From assembly GCA_951799425.1 (NCBI GenBank), contig OX637402.1, forward strand, positions 28,612,492-28,676,491: a stretch of DNA of 64,000 nt. The letters are read 5' to 3'. This DNA comes from Ilex aquifolium. Taxonomy: Eukaryota; Streptophyta; Magnoliopsida; Aquifoliales; Aquifoliaceae. Each line of letters starts with the position of its first letter. Position 1 is the stretch's first letter. A program made the translations under genes and the position numbers. The notes under the pieces were generated by a model, which was not told the DNA's origin, ran no database searches, and was given only the letters and a program-made list of their open reading frames with translations. Below are positions 11,027 through 20,641 of this stretch, piece after piece.

Positions 11027-13239
11027 ATGGCTAGAAGTCGCAGTAGCCAAGCTAAGAACCCCTCCTCATCCACAACTCAAAGGTTGAAGAAAACCATGGT
11101 CAATGAGAGTAACATAGATGCCTTTAGGGCCAAGTACCGAATACCAGAGAGAGTCTTGACCTTTCCTTTCCACCCTTCACGACACAGTAGGGAGCGTGGG
11201 TGTGTTGAGATGATGCCCTTCTATACAAAGGCCATCATGGAAGGTGGTCTGACTTTCCCTCTACCCCCCCTTGTACTGAAGATGCTGATGCAGCTCAGGC
11301 TGTTCCCTCTTCAGTGCGGGGTAAACTTCTATAGGATAGTCATGGGAGTAGTCGCCCTGAACGCTCGTTTAGGGGTCAACTTAGGAGTAGACGAAATCCT
11401 GTTCTGCTACGACCTAAGATTAGTCGGCGGGGGAAGGTACTACCTCAAAGCCCGGGACACCTCTATGTACCTAGTCACACATATGCCAGACTCCGACAAG
11501 GGGTATTTTGATGAACTGATTATGCTCGGCGGAAGCTGGGAGAGGGGCCCTGGACCCGAGTACGACGGACTGTACTGCCCCAAAGTGCCGAGGGATGAAG
11601 GTGGGTTGAACTAGTTGGACGACCCCTCGGCTTTAGAAGTATTTTTCCTTCTAACTCTGCCTTTTGCTGCTTTTGCAGAGGGATACCGGCGTGACGCAGC
11701 CCAACCTCACAGATCTCAGATCCGGTTCGACGACCTGTTGAAGGTGTGGTCCTCCGAGCCGACTAACGAGTACTCCCGAGCAGCACACGTGCTCCTCGGC
11801 TACCATCCACCCTACAGCCGGTTCTCTCAGGTTCTGCCTCCCTTCGACCCTAAGCGTTGGGAGGACTTGTCTTCATCCGAAGACGACGCCGAGAGAACCC
11901 CTTCTCCTCAAGCTCCTCCTTCCCCGGCCGAAGACATGTTCAACGTACCTCCTATTTCTGCTGCTGCCATGGAAGCTGTCGCATCTCGGCGCAGGGCCAG
12001 GGCCTTGGCTCAGGGTGCCTCCCCGAGTATTGCAACGGCTATTCCCCCAGCACCTCAGCAGGATGTGCCCCCACCTGCACCAACTCGGCGACAGGCGGAT
12101 CCTGCAATTCCGCCGACTGGAACTGTGCCCATTCACCAAGCTCCACCTACCGACGATCGGGAAACCGGCAGGCGAAGTCGGGATTCCCAGATACTCGAAC
12201 GCCGACAAGATGAAGAGCGTCGGAAAAAACGCCGCCATGATGTCCCCGGCACAACCACCTCGGTTCCCGGGACGTCCACCCCTGCCGCGTGGGTTGCACG
12301 GGCGGAAAGGAGGGGAGGCCAACTAGTCCTGGAGTCAGACTCCATCATGCAGGACAGGGAAGTAGCCTTTGCAGTGGCCTCGACCCTCCAATTCAGCGCA
12401 GACATGTGCGTTCACAACGACCAATCTGACAACGCACTCCTTCTAAGCGCTGTCCATAACAACTTGGTGGTAAGCGTTTCTTTCGGGCTTCGTTCCATGT
12501 ACTCGGCAACCACTTAACTCGCTGTTTTACCGATTTTCAGGTTTCTCAGCAGCTGGGGGTCATCATTGATCGCTTCTGGGAGTACAAGCAGACGGCGAGG
12601 GGCGCCCAGAAGGCGATAGATGAGAAGGACGCGCACATCAAGGGAGTCGAGGCGGTTCTCGCCGATCAGAAGAAGCACATCACCAATCTCATTGTTGAAC
12701 GCGACTCGCTAGACGCCGAATTGCAGAAACTGAGGGCGAGTGAGGCGGCGGCAATGAAGAAGGTTGAGGAGTACGAGCTGAAGATCTCGGCTGCCGAGGA
12801 CAAAGCTCTGGACTCCGAGGGCCTTGTCAGGCAGTTGACCGCTCAGGTGGACTCCTTGACAGCAGAGAAGGCAGGGGAGCCACAAAGGCTCCACAAGGAG
12901 TGTGAAAGGGTCTATTTGGAGACCCAAGAGCAGATGGTTCCCGCCTTCGAAGAAGCCAAGACCATTGCTTTCCGGCGCGGATGGGCGGCCGCTCTGCATG
13001 CTGCTCGGGTGGACCCAGCCAGCGAACTTTTCCAACAGCATAGTTCTCTCGCTGGGTTCGAACCTGGGGACCTCCCAGAAGGAGATTCATACGCCGAGGA
13101 GGTTGAGGCAGCCGAGGGCGCCACGGCAACCATTACTGTGAGTGATGGTTCTGATGGCCTTTCTCCCGTCATTGGTGGCCAAGAGCCTGATCTTCCCTCC
13201 TCGCCGGTCGACGATCTGACTACTCACGAGCCGAGGTAA
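11027..13239 (+). CDS. Antisense three-exon ORF of the inner retrotransposon (Transposase_28-like)
   Basis: Exons 11027-11600, 11679-12469 and 12541-13239 join in phase to 687 aa. Intron 1 (78 bp) and intron 2 (71 bp) both have GT-AG ends with pyrimidine-rich acceptors (TTTTGCAG, GATTTTCAG). Residues about 25-190 resemble the plant 'putative gypsy type transposon' domain (Pfam Transposase_28). They include a predicted globular segment with PFHPSRHSRE, FPLPPLVLKML and YYLKAR. The middle is Pro/Ala/Ser-rich with basic stretches (RRKKRRHDVP). Residues about 455-610 are rich in Glu, Lys and Ala heptads and look like a long coiled coil. The gene runs opposite to gag-pol and converges on it. Extra antisense ORFs are known from Tat-lineage elements; their function is unknown. 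The uninterrupted reading after splicing argues it is still maintained, or simply young. Confidence 0.82.
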
Positions 13240-13604
13240 ACCCGGCGGTGAGCCCCTTTTTTTTTTTTTTTTGAATATATGTACGCCACCGGGGACGCAA
13301 AGCCCCGTTTTGAGTTGTAACGCACTTTTCCTCACCAATCAATGGAAATTTCTGTCATTTCGTTTATGCTTTGACTGTGAATGCAATTTCTTCTTTATAG
13401 GCGCTCTTTCTTTTTTTTTTTTTTTTGACTGGCCTTGGGTCACTCGCTGTCTTAACTCGGTCTTCGGACTGCTGGGGGCCAAGACCAATAGCATCCCGTT
13501 TTCACGAAGTGGAAGTGAGCTTATAACCATAGGGAAGAGGAAATACTTGGGTGAAGGATGAGTAAACTCCTAAACTGCTGGGCACCACACTATCATAAAC
13601 CTCT

Positions 13605-14300
13605 CCTCGGGACCATGCCCCTAACGACCGAGAGCTCGTCTCGTGTTCGATTTGAGAGCGGTGCCTCAATGGTGAGGTCTTATACCCCTCGGGACCATGC
13701 CCCTAACGACCGAGAGCTCGTCTCGTGTTGGATTTGAGAGCGTTGCCTCAATGGTGAGGTCTTATACCCCTCGGGACCATGCCCCTAATGACCGAGAGCT
13801 CGTCTCGTGTTGGATTTGAGAGCGTTGCCTCAATGGTGAGGTCTTATACCCCTCGGGACCATGCCCCTAACGACCGAGAGCTCGTCTCGTGTTGGATTTG
13901 AGAGCGTTGCCTCAATGGTGAGGTCTTATACCCCTCGGGACCATGCCCCTAACGACCGAGAGCTCGTCTCGTGTTGGATTTGAGAGCGGTGCCTCAATGG
14001 TGAGGTCTTATACCCCTCGGGACCATGCCCCTAACGACCGAGAGCTCGTCTCGTGTTGGATTTGAGAGCGTTGCCTCAATGGTGAGGTCTTATACCCCTC
14101 GGGACCATGCCCCTAACGACCGAGAGCTCGTCTCGTGTTGGATTTGAGAGCGTTGCCTCAATGGTGAGGTCTTATATCCCTCGGGACCATGCCCCTAACG
14201 ACCGAGAGCTCATCTCGTGTTGGATTTGAGAGCGTTGCCTCAATGGTGAGGTCTTATACCCCTCGGGACCATGCCCCTAACGACCGAGAGCTCGTCTCGT
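13605..14300. repeat. 82-bp tandem array inside the inner element
   Basis: Eight full 82-bp units begin at 13605, 13687, 13769, 13851, 13933, 14015, 14097 and 14179. A 40-bp partial unit starts at 14261. Each unit starts CCTCGGGACCATGCCCC and contains GAGAGCTCGTCTCG. Units differ at only a few sites, for example CGTT/CGGT before GCCTCAATGG. The array lies between the stop of the antisense gene (13239) and the stop of pol (14342). It is therefore in the 3' untranslated part of the element, the zone where Tat elements are known to carry variable tandem repeats. Confidence 0.97.
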
Positions 14301-14341
14301 TGACATCTGCATTGACAAATTGACAGAATAATGAACTTGTA

Positions 14342-17300
14342 TTAACAAAAATATCTCTTCAGGTTAGATACATTCCAGGGTCGAATTACATTATCGCCAT
14401 CCATATTCTGCAATCGGTATGCGCCGGTGCCCCCCACTGCAACCACTTTGTAGGGGCCTTCCCAATTAGGTCCGAGTTTACCCTCTGTGGGTTCCCGAGC
14501 AGCGCCCACCACCTTCCTAAGCACCAAATCCCCCACTTCGAAATCCCTTGTTCGGATCTTCTTATGATGCTGTCTTGATAGCTCCCCTTGGTACTTGGCT
14601 AATTTGATGGACGCCAACTCTCTCCTTTCTTCGGCTAAGTCAAGATCTCTGGCAAGCATCTGCTCGTTATTCCCTAAATCGAATGCTTGGCTTCGGATGG
14701 TCGGGAGTCCGACTTCCAGCGGGATAACAGCCTCTACCCCGTATGTTAATGCGAACGGCGTTTCACCCGTTGATGTCCTCGGCGTAGTTCGGTATGCCCA
14801 TAGCACATTAAGTAGCTCCTCGGTCCATTTCCCCTTTGCCCTTTCCAGCCTTTTCTTAATTCCTGCCAACACGGTTTTGTTAGAAGCCTCCGCTTGTCCA
14901 TTACCCTGGGGGTAAGCCGGTGTGGAATAGTAGTTACGTATTCCGAACCCTGAGCAAAACTCCCTGAAGGGACCACTGTTGAACTGCGTACCATTGTCAG
15001 AGATGATGGCCCTAGGGATTCCAAACCGAGTAATTATGTTCTGCCACACGAATTTCTTTGTCTCGGCGTCCCGAATGCGGCTCAGGGGTTCGGCTTCTAT
15101 CCATTTGGTGAAGTAATCGGTAGCCACCAATAAGAATTTTTTGCCTAGGGGGGCCTTCGGGAGTGGGCCCACGATATCAATCCCCCATTGAGAGAACGGC
15201 CAGGGACTAGTCAACAAATTCAGATCCCCAGCCGGTTGCCGGATAATCGGGGCGAACTTCTGACATTTGTCACATTTCCGAACGTAACTCTTTGCGTCTT
15301 TCTGCATATAAGGCCACCAATACCCCTGTGTCATTGCTCGATGCGCCAAGGATCTTCCTCCCGTGTGGCTTCCGCATATGCCCTCATGAATTTCGTAGAG
15401 CAGAGGTTCTACCTTGTCCTCGGGGACACAAAGCAGATGGGGTCCTGAGAAAGACTTCCTGTACAACTGCTGATCGGCGGATATCCAGAATCTCGGGGCC
15501 TTGAGCCTTATCTTCCTCGCTTCTTTGACATCATCGGGAAGCGTGCCTCCCATTAGATATGCGATAATGGGTTCCATCCATCCCCGAGTTGACTGCGCCT
15601 GCATCGGCAATACTTCCTGGGCACACGTCTCCTGTATGCTCGGCATTTCTCGGTTCTCAACAATAATACGCCGAGTTACTTCTGAGGCCAATGCCGAGGC
15701 AAGAGATGCCAAGGCGTCGGCATGGGTGTTCTGATCCCTTGGAATCTGAGAGACTACTATTTTATCAAACTTCTGTATCTTGGCTTTCGCCTTATGATAG
15801 TAAGCTTTCATCCTGGTGTCTCGGACTTCAAAGTCACCATTTATCTGATTCACTATTAGTTGGGAGTCGCAAAAAGCATGCAGGTGTCGAACCCCGACCG
15901 AGTAAGCTATATCAAGCCCCGCCAGCAGTGCTTCGTACTCGGCTTCGTTATTAGATGCTTTAAACCCCAATCTAATAGCTCGCTCAATCGTAAATCCCTC
16001 TGAACTGGCCAGTACTACCCCTACTCCTGCCCCCCTTGCGTTTGAGGACCCGTCGACACGAAGATCCCAGTCAACTCCAAGAGTGGTGACTTCCAGCGGG
16101 GGCTCGGGCGCAGAGAACTCAGCAACGAAATCAGCAAGAACCTGCCCCTTAATCGAAGTACGGGGCTTGTAGCTTATCTCGAACTCCCCAAGCTCAACAG
16201 CCCATTTAGCAACTCTTCCTGAAATATCGGCTCTCTGAAGAATCGGCCTGAGGGGACGGTCAGTCAACACCTCAATGGTGTGTGCTTGAAAATAATGCCT
16301 AAGCTTCCTCGCCGAGACGACCAGAGCAAGGACCAACTTTTCCATCGGCAAATACCTGGTCTCGGCGTCAAGCAAGGTTTTGCTCACAAAATAGACGGGC
16401 CTTTGTGCCCCCTCGTGCTCCCGAACCAGGGCACCACTGACAGCTTCCTCCGATACCGACAAGTAGAGAAACAGAGTCTCTCCTGACCCTGGTACAGACA
16501 GCGTCGGAGGACGTTTCAGATACTCTTTGATTCCCTCGAGTGCTCGGCCGCACTCTTCGTCCCATATCCCTTTTGCCGCCCCCTTGAGTTTGGCAAAGAA
16601 CGTTTTGCATCTATCAGAGGATTTGGAAATGAACCGGTTCAGCGCCGCAAGCATTCCGGTTAGCTTCTGAATGTCTTTGATAGTCCTAGGAGCCTGAATG
16701 TTTTGGATCGCCTGAATCTGCTCGGGATTAGCCTCAATCCCCTTGTGGGTTACCAGATATCCCAAAAACTTTCCCGAGCTCACGCCGAAAACGCATTTAG
16801 AAGCATTCAGCTTCAATCGGTAGCGTCTGAGAATGGCGAGCGTGGTACCGAGATCAGCTAGGTGATCGTTGGTTTCCTTGCTTTTTACTAGCATATCGTC
16901 GATGTATACCTCCATGGTGACGCCGAGAAGATGCTTGAACATTTTGTTCATCAGCCGTTGGTAGGTGGCACCGGCGTTCTTCAATCCGAAGGGCATTACC
17001 GTGTAACAATAGATCCCTCGGGGCGTGATGAACGCCGTTTTCTCCTGATCCGACTCCTCTAAAGGGATTTGGTGGTATCCCGCTCGAGCGTCCATGAAGG
17101 AAATGCGCTTGTGACCCGCGGTCGCATCCACCAGCTGATCAACTCTAGGGAGCGGATAGCCGTCCTTGGGGCACGCCTTGTTCAAGTCGGTGAAATCCAC
17201 GCAAACCCGCCACTTGCCTTCTTTCTTTTTGGCGCACACCGTGTTAGACAACCACTCGGGGAATTGGACCTCCCGAATGGTACCCGCCTCCAGCAACTTA

Positions 17301-17608
17301 TCCACCTCTTCGTCCACGGCCTTTGCGTGATGCGGAGCCGTTCTTCGCGCTTTCTGCTTCACCGGTTTGAAATTCGGATTAGCATGGAGCCGATGGGTCA
17401 CCACCTCGGGACGTATCCCCGTCATCTCGGCATGTGTCCAGGCGAAAACGTCGGCGTTTCCACGCAGAAAAGAAGTCATTTCCCTCCTCTCGGTGTCATC
17501 TAATGAGGACCCTATCAAAAAGTACCTGTCTTCATCATCAGGCCTCAACAGGACCTTGATCAGCGGCTCAGTGGAACGGTCGGCTGGTTCCATTGCCGAT
17601 TCATCCAC
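14342..17608 (-). CDS. pol: Inner element pol: reverse transcriptase, two RNase H domains, integrase
   Basis: An open frame of 1088 codons runs from the first Met. It is in the same frame as the gag-protease ORF and is separated from it by one UAG. RT spans about residues 75-300 with an intact YIDD at 235-238. A gypsy-type RNase H follows at about 375-490. A second RNase H at about 512-640 keeps D519, E555, D581 and D631. Integrase has H741, H748, C779 and C782 of the zinc finger and the catalytic D811, D871 and E907, with 35 residues between the last two. The C-terminus (about 1000-1088) is the integrase tail. All catalytic residues I looked for are present. If UAG readthrough occurs, this part is made as a fusion behind gag-protease; the first Met may not be a true start. 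Confidence 0.95.
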   Translation of the reverse strand: MDESAMEPADRSTEPLIKVLLRPDDEDRYFLIGSSLDDTERREMTSFLRGNADVFAWTHAEMTGIRPEVVTHRLHANPNFKPVKQKARRTAPHHAKAVDEEVDKLLEAGTIREVQFPEWLSNTVCAKKKEGKWRVCVDFTDLNKACPKDGYPLPRVDQLVDATAGHKRISFMDARAGYHQIPLEESDQEKTAFITPRGIYCYTVMPFGLKNAGATYQRLMNKMFKHLLGVTMEVYIDDMLVKSKETNDHLADLGTTLAILRRYRLKLNASKCVFGVSSGKFLGYLVTHKGIEANPEQIQAIQNIQAPRTIKDIQKLTGMLAALNRFISKSSDRCKTFFAKLKGAAKGIWDEECGRALEGIKEYLKRPPTLSVPGSGETLFLYLSVSEEAVSGALVREHEGAQRPVYFVSKTLLDAETRYLPMEKLVLALVVSARKLRHYFQAHTIEVLTDRPLRPILQRADISGRVAKWAVELGEFEISYKPRTSIKGQVLADFVAEFSAPEPPLEVTTLGVDWDLRVDGSSNARGAGVGVVLASSEGFTIERAIRLGFKASNNEAEYEALLAGLDIAYSVGVRHLHAFCDSQLIVNQINGDFEVRDTRMKAYYHKAKAKIQKFDKIVVSQIPRDQNTHADALASLASALASEVTRRIIVENREMPSIQETCAQEVLPMQAQSTRGWMEPIIAYLMGGTLPDDVKEARKIRLKAPRFWISADQQLYRKSFSGPHLLCVPEDKVEPLLYEIHEGICGSHTGGRSLAHRAMTQGYWWPYMQKDAKSYVRKCDKCQKFAPIIRQPAGDLNLLTSPWPFSQWGIDIVGPLPKAPLGKKFLLVATDYFTKWIEAEPLSRIRDAETKKFVWQNIITRFGIPRAIISDNGTQFNSGPFREFCSGFGIRNYYSTPAYPQGNGQAEASNKTVLAGIKKRLERAKGKWTEELLNVLWAYRTTPRTSTGETPFALTYGVEAVIPLEVGLPTIRSQAFDLGNNEQMLARDLDLAEERRELASIKLAKYQGELSRQHHKKIRTRDFEVGDLVLRKVVGAAREPTEGKLGPNWEGPYKVVAVGGTGAYRLQNMDGDNVIRPWNVSNLKRYFC

Positions 17609-17644
17609 CCCTAGCCGACCATACTGTGATTGCTATTTGGCGAC
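17609..17644 (-). promoter_or_regulatory. In-frame UAG with TMV-type readthrough context between gag-pro and pol
   Basis: The stop at 17635-17633 reads AAA TAG CAA TCA on the minus strand. The six bases after UAG (CAATCA) fit the CARYYA consensus for stop-codon suppression first defined in tobamoviruses and reported for some plant retrotransposons. Downstream codons stay open in the same frame into pol. The sequence shows the motif and the frame; readthrough itself is inferred. Confidence 0.7.
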
Positions 17645-19837
17645 CACTTCCTCGGGGTCCCGGTCCCCACTCCGGGTGCCGAGTCCCGTCTTCATAGCGG
17701 CATAAAAACAGGTTTTAGCTGCCAACTGGTCACCCCGGATTTCCATGACGCCGCGCGTGGTAGGGAACTCCATTTTCTGATGGTAGCTGGAGTGGACTGC
17801 CTTCATGGCATGCAGCCACGTTCTCCCCATTATGGCATTATAAGGGGAGTCAGAATCTATCACCAAAAACTCCACCGGGATTGTGACAATCGCCGCCTGA
17901 ACCATTAACGTGATTTTGCCGAGTGGCAGCGCACTAGATCCGTTGAAACCAACAAGGGGAGTCTGAACGGGCTTCAGATCCCTGCGGGCCAAACCCAACT
18001 TCCGGAAGAGGTCATCGTACATCACCTCGGACGAACTCCCAGAATCCACCAGGATCCTCCTCACGTCAAACTTGTCGACTCGCAAGGTGATTACGAGCGC
18101 ATCATCATGCGGTAAGGCCACTCCCCCCAAATCGGCGTCAGAGAAGCTAATGACCTCGTAATCCACACGGGGCTTTTTAGAGGATGGCCCTGCCCACTCA
18201 GCCTCCTCGACCTGCAACGCCTGAGAAACTCTCTTGCGTTCTGCCCGGAGGACATTATAAGTTGGTCTTTCAACCGTGCTGGCGTGTATCACGTCGATAA
18301 CCGGGACCCTACCTCGGGGCGATTCCGGCCTTTGCTCCACCGCTCTCCGCCCGGTTCTGCGGTCAATGAACTCTCCCAAATGCCCATCCCGGACCAGCTG
18401 TTCGAGGAAGGACTTGTATGCTTTACAATCCTCGGTCATATGACCGTAATCCCTATGAAAGGAACACCTGACAGTGGTGTCTCTCGTAGCCGGGTCACCC
18501 AACATCTTCGGGGGCCACCTGAAATATGGTTCATACTTTATCTTGTTGAGCATCCTGTAAATTGGCTCCTTGAAAACGGTATTGACCCCCTGGAAGGACA
18601 GACGGTTAGGAGATGAAGTGGGTACGCTCCTGCGAGAAGGCTGCTCTCTCTCCCTCTTTCTCGGCACCGCTGCCCTGTTCTCGGGGACTGCGGTTTCTTC
18701 CTCAACTCGCGCGTATTTATTTATGCGCGCCATCAGATCTTCCATGTCGCCGGGAATCTTCTTAGTAAGGGACCGGTAGAGGCCGCTGTCCCGGGACAGT
18801 CCCAGACGAAAAGACGCTGCAGCCATGGCCTCTGAGCACGCATCCACCTCGTTAACTTCTTCCCAGTACCGGATCGCGTATTGTCGGAGGGATTCCCCGT
18901 TCTTCCTTCTAAGCGTCAGCAAGGCACCGATGTCTTTCGGCCTCTTCGTGCTGGTGATGAACCGGGCTTTGAACAGCTCGGCCATCTGCCTCCAACACTC
19001 GATACTTTCCGGCACCAAACTCTCGTACCACTTCATGGCGGTGTCCCCCAAGCTCATGGGGAAAACTCGGCACAACACCCCCTGGTGGGTGTCATAGATA
19101 GACATTAGTTGCTTGTAGTGCCGCAGGTGACTCTCGGGATCAGTCCTCCCATCATAAGCCTTGAATAGGGGGACGGCGAATTTCCTCGGCATCTCAGCCT
19201 CCCTGATGGATCGTATGAACGGAGAGGTGATCAGTTCCTCCCCCATGAGTTGCGGTTGCCGGCGTCCGTCGCCAATACGCTCCTTGGGGTACCCAGATTC
19301 CTTCGGCCCCCTAACGGTGGACTCCGCTTGGGATTCCACGGACACGACATCTCTGGATACCTTATGGCGGAGATCCCATCTCGAAAAGCTGTCTTTGCGG
19401 GGGTCTTCCCTGGTCCTTTCAACAGGGGCATGCCTCCACCGATTCCACCGATCCTGCCTTTCTATCGAGCGCCCGCGCCGGTTCCTCTCTACGGACTTCC
19501 CTCGACTAGGACTTCGTCTCTCCGGCTCGCGGGTACGCCGACTGGCATTTGCTGACTGCTCGAACTCCTTTAGCCTACGCCGCACCCTGGCATTGTCCTT
19601 TTCAAGCTCCCTCAAGCGTTCCCCCATACGTTCCTCCACCATCTCCACGATGTCACGGGCCGAGGGGATGTGCCCCCCTGGACCTTGATCCACGAGAAAG
19701 GTCCGCTGAGAAGAACGCCCAACCCCAGCGGACAAACGCGCGGGGCTCAACTCCGTAACAGCTGGGAGGCGGGTGGCCTCCGCATTCCTTGCATGCAAAC
19801 TCCCCATCCCTTCCGCTTGGGATCGTGTGTTCACCAT
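17633..19837 (-). CDS. gag: Inner element gag-protease
   Basis: The chosen start is ATG at 19837 (MVNTRSQAEGMG), just downstream of the primer-binding site; the open frame extends upstream into the LTR. It gives 734 aa. An Arg/Glu-rich coiled region with SR-like repeats lies at about 65-160. A retrotransposon gag domain is at about 215-380 (FKAYDGRTDPESHLRHY, then ARFITSTK). A CCHH/C-like zinc knuckle is at 458-471 (CSFHRDYGHMTEDC). An aspartic protease has LVDSGSSS with D598 and a downstream NAIMGRTWL segment. Gag packages the RNA and forms particles; protease matures the polyprotein. It ends at the UAG discussed separately. Confidence 0.93.
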   Translation of the reverse strand: MVNTRSQAEGMGSLHARNAEATRLPAVTELSPARLSAGVGRSSQRTFLVDQGPGGHIPSARDIVEMVEERMGERLRELEKDNARVRRRLKEFEQSANASRRTREPERRSPSRGKSVERNRRGRSIERQDRWNRWRHAPVERTREDPRKDSFSRWDLRHKVSRDVVSVESQAESTVRGPKESGYPKERIGDGRRQPQLMGEELITSPFIRSIREAEMPRKFAVPLFKAYDGRTDPESHLRHYKQLMSIYDTHQGVLCRVFPMSLGDTAMKWYESLVPESIECWRQMAELFKARFITSTKRPKDIGALLTLRRKNGESLRQYAIRYWEEVNEVDACSEAMAAASFRLGLSRDSGLYRSLTKKIPGDMEDLMARINKYARVEEETAVPENRAAVPRKREREQPSRRSVPTSSPNRLSFQGVNTVFKEPIYRMLNKIKYEPYFRWPPKMLGDPATRDTTVRCSFHRDYGHMTEDCKAYKSFLEQLVRDGHLGEFIDRRTGRRAVEQRPESPRGRVPVIDVIHASTVERPTYNVLRAERKRVSQALQVEEAEWAGPSSKKPRVDYEVISFSDADLGGVALPHDDALVITLRVDKFDVRRILVDSGSSSEVMYDDLFRKLGLARRDLKPVQTPLVGFNGSSALPLGKITLMVQAAIVTIPVEFLVIDSDSPYNAIMGRTWLHAMKAVHSSYHQKMEFPTTRGVMEIRGDQLAAKTCFYAAMKTGLGTRSGDRDPEEVVAK

Positions 19838-19870
19838 GATGTAACCGCTACAAAATAAGGGTTGTTTGTT

Positions 19871-19886
19871 CCCACAGACGGCGCCA
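19871..19886 (-). other. Primer-binding site of the inner element
   Basis: TGGCGCCGTCTGTGGG on the minus strand begins three bases inside the 5' LTR end at 19890. The TGGCGCC start is typical of Tat/Athila-group elements. The exact tRNA is uncertain (Asp-type is likely). Confidence 0.8.
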
Positions 19887-19889
19887 AAT

Positions 19890-20636
19890 TGCACGGGATA
19901 ATTCCTGCAATCAATACGGAGTAGCGGCTGATCAGATGGTGAGCCCTGAAACAATCACAAGGTTAGGAAAAAGGGAGCCAGGCTTGAGCCCGGCTTGTCC
20001 CCTCCGAAGCTTAAGTCAGTAAGGATGGGGATCAAAGCTGTATTTTATCAGTTCTGGGTTGATTTTGCGTACCTTTGCTCATTGTTCTGAGGAGTATTTA
20101 TACACAAACCTGTAATGATTGCTCTGACATTGGGGTTGTCTCAGCAATCAATACCTGTTGCCATTACCCACGTGTAATGAGTGATTTTTACCTAGATTCC
20201 CGCGCCATCAATGCTCGGCGAGGGGATATCCAACCTCGGGGCAACGCCGAGTACATCAGGCTATCAAGGCACTTGAGTGCCTATGAACGGTGTCTGACGC
20301 CTACACCCGAGTACTCGGTGTTTAGGGGCACTCGGCCCTATGTGAGAACTCGGCATCACAGTCATTAATGCATCCACTCATCACTGTCAGTTTGGGTCTT
20401 CGAGGATGCAGAGGCGCATTAAATGCTGTCTAAGTCACTCACGTCTTCATAAATGCTGGGTCACATCTCATTAATTGCTGGTGTCAGAGGTTCATTCCTG
20501 GCTCCATGGAACATCGCCTTCTCGGCTCCTGCTTACTACTCGGCGTATTCCCTGGTACTCGGCTCCTGCACTCCGTAACGGCTTCATTTGTACACGTGTC
20601 GCCTTGGGGCCTGCCGAGCCGTCTCGAGTCCCTCCA
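19890..20636 (-). repeat. 5' LTR of the inner element
   Basis: This 747-bp LTR is followed by the target duplication ATCGC at 20637-20641. On the minus strand a TATAAATA box at 20102-20095 lies about 535 bp into the LTR and would define the U3/R boundary for gag-pol transcription. The U3 part is rich in CTCGGC/GCCGAG words, which occur many times and may be regulatory repeats. Confidence 0.95.
20095..20102 (-). promoter_or_regulatory. TATA box in the 5' LTR driving gag-pol
   Basis: TATAAATA on the minus strand is upstream of the primer-binding site by about 210 bp, as expected for a gypsy-type LTR promoter. Confidence 0.6.
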
Positions 20637-20641
20637 ATCGC

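Larger units (their letters stand above)
9932..20636 (-). mobile_element. Inner Tat-lineage-like Ty3/gypsy retrotransposon (young, intact ORFs)
   Basis: A 10,705-bp element is inserted in the outer element's RNase H region. It has 747-bp LTRs (9932-10678 and 19890-20636) and perfect target duplications ATCGC at 9927-9931 and 20637-20641. By eye the LTRs differ at only three positions, so insertion was recent. On the minus strand it encodes gag-protease and pol ORFs without internal damage. Pol contains a second, archaeal-type RNase H, typical of the Tat lineage (Tat/Retand/Ogre group). On the plus strand, between pol and the 3' LTR, is a spliced antisense gene. An 82-bp tandem array lies between the convergent units. 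Confidence 0.95.

Noticed and set aside
14595..19858. Many plus-strand frames opposite gag-pol of the inner element
   Set aside because: They are antisense shadows of a conserved GC-richer coding region. They have no introns or promoter, unlike the real antisense gene at 11027-13239.
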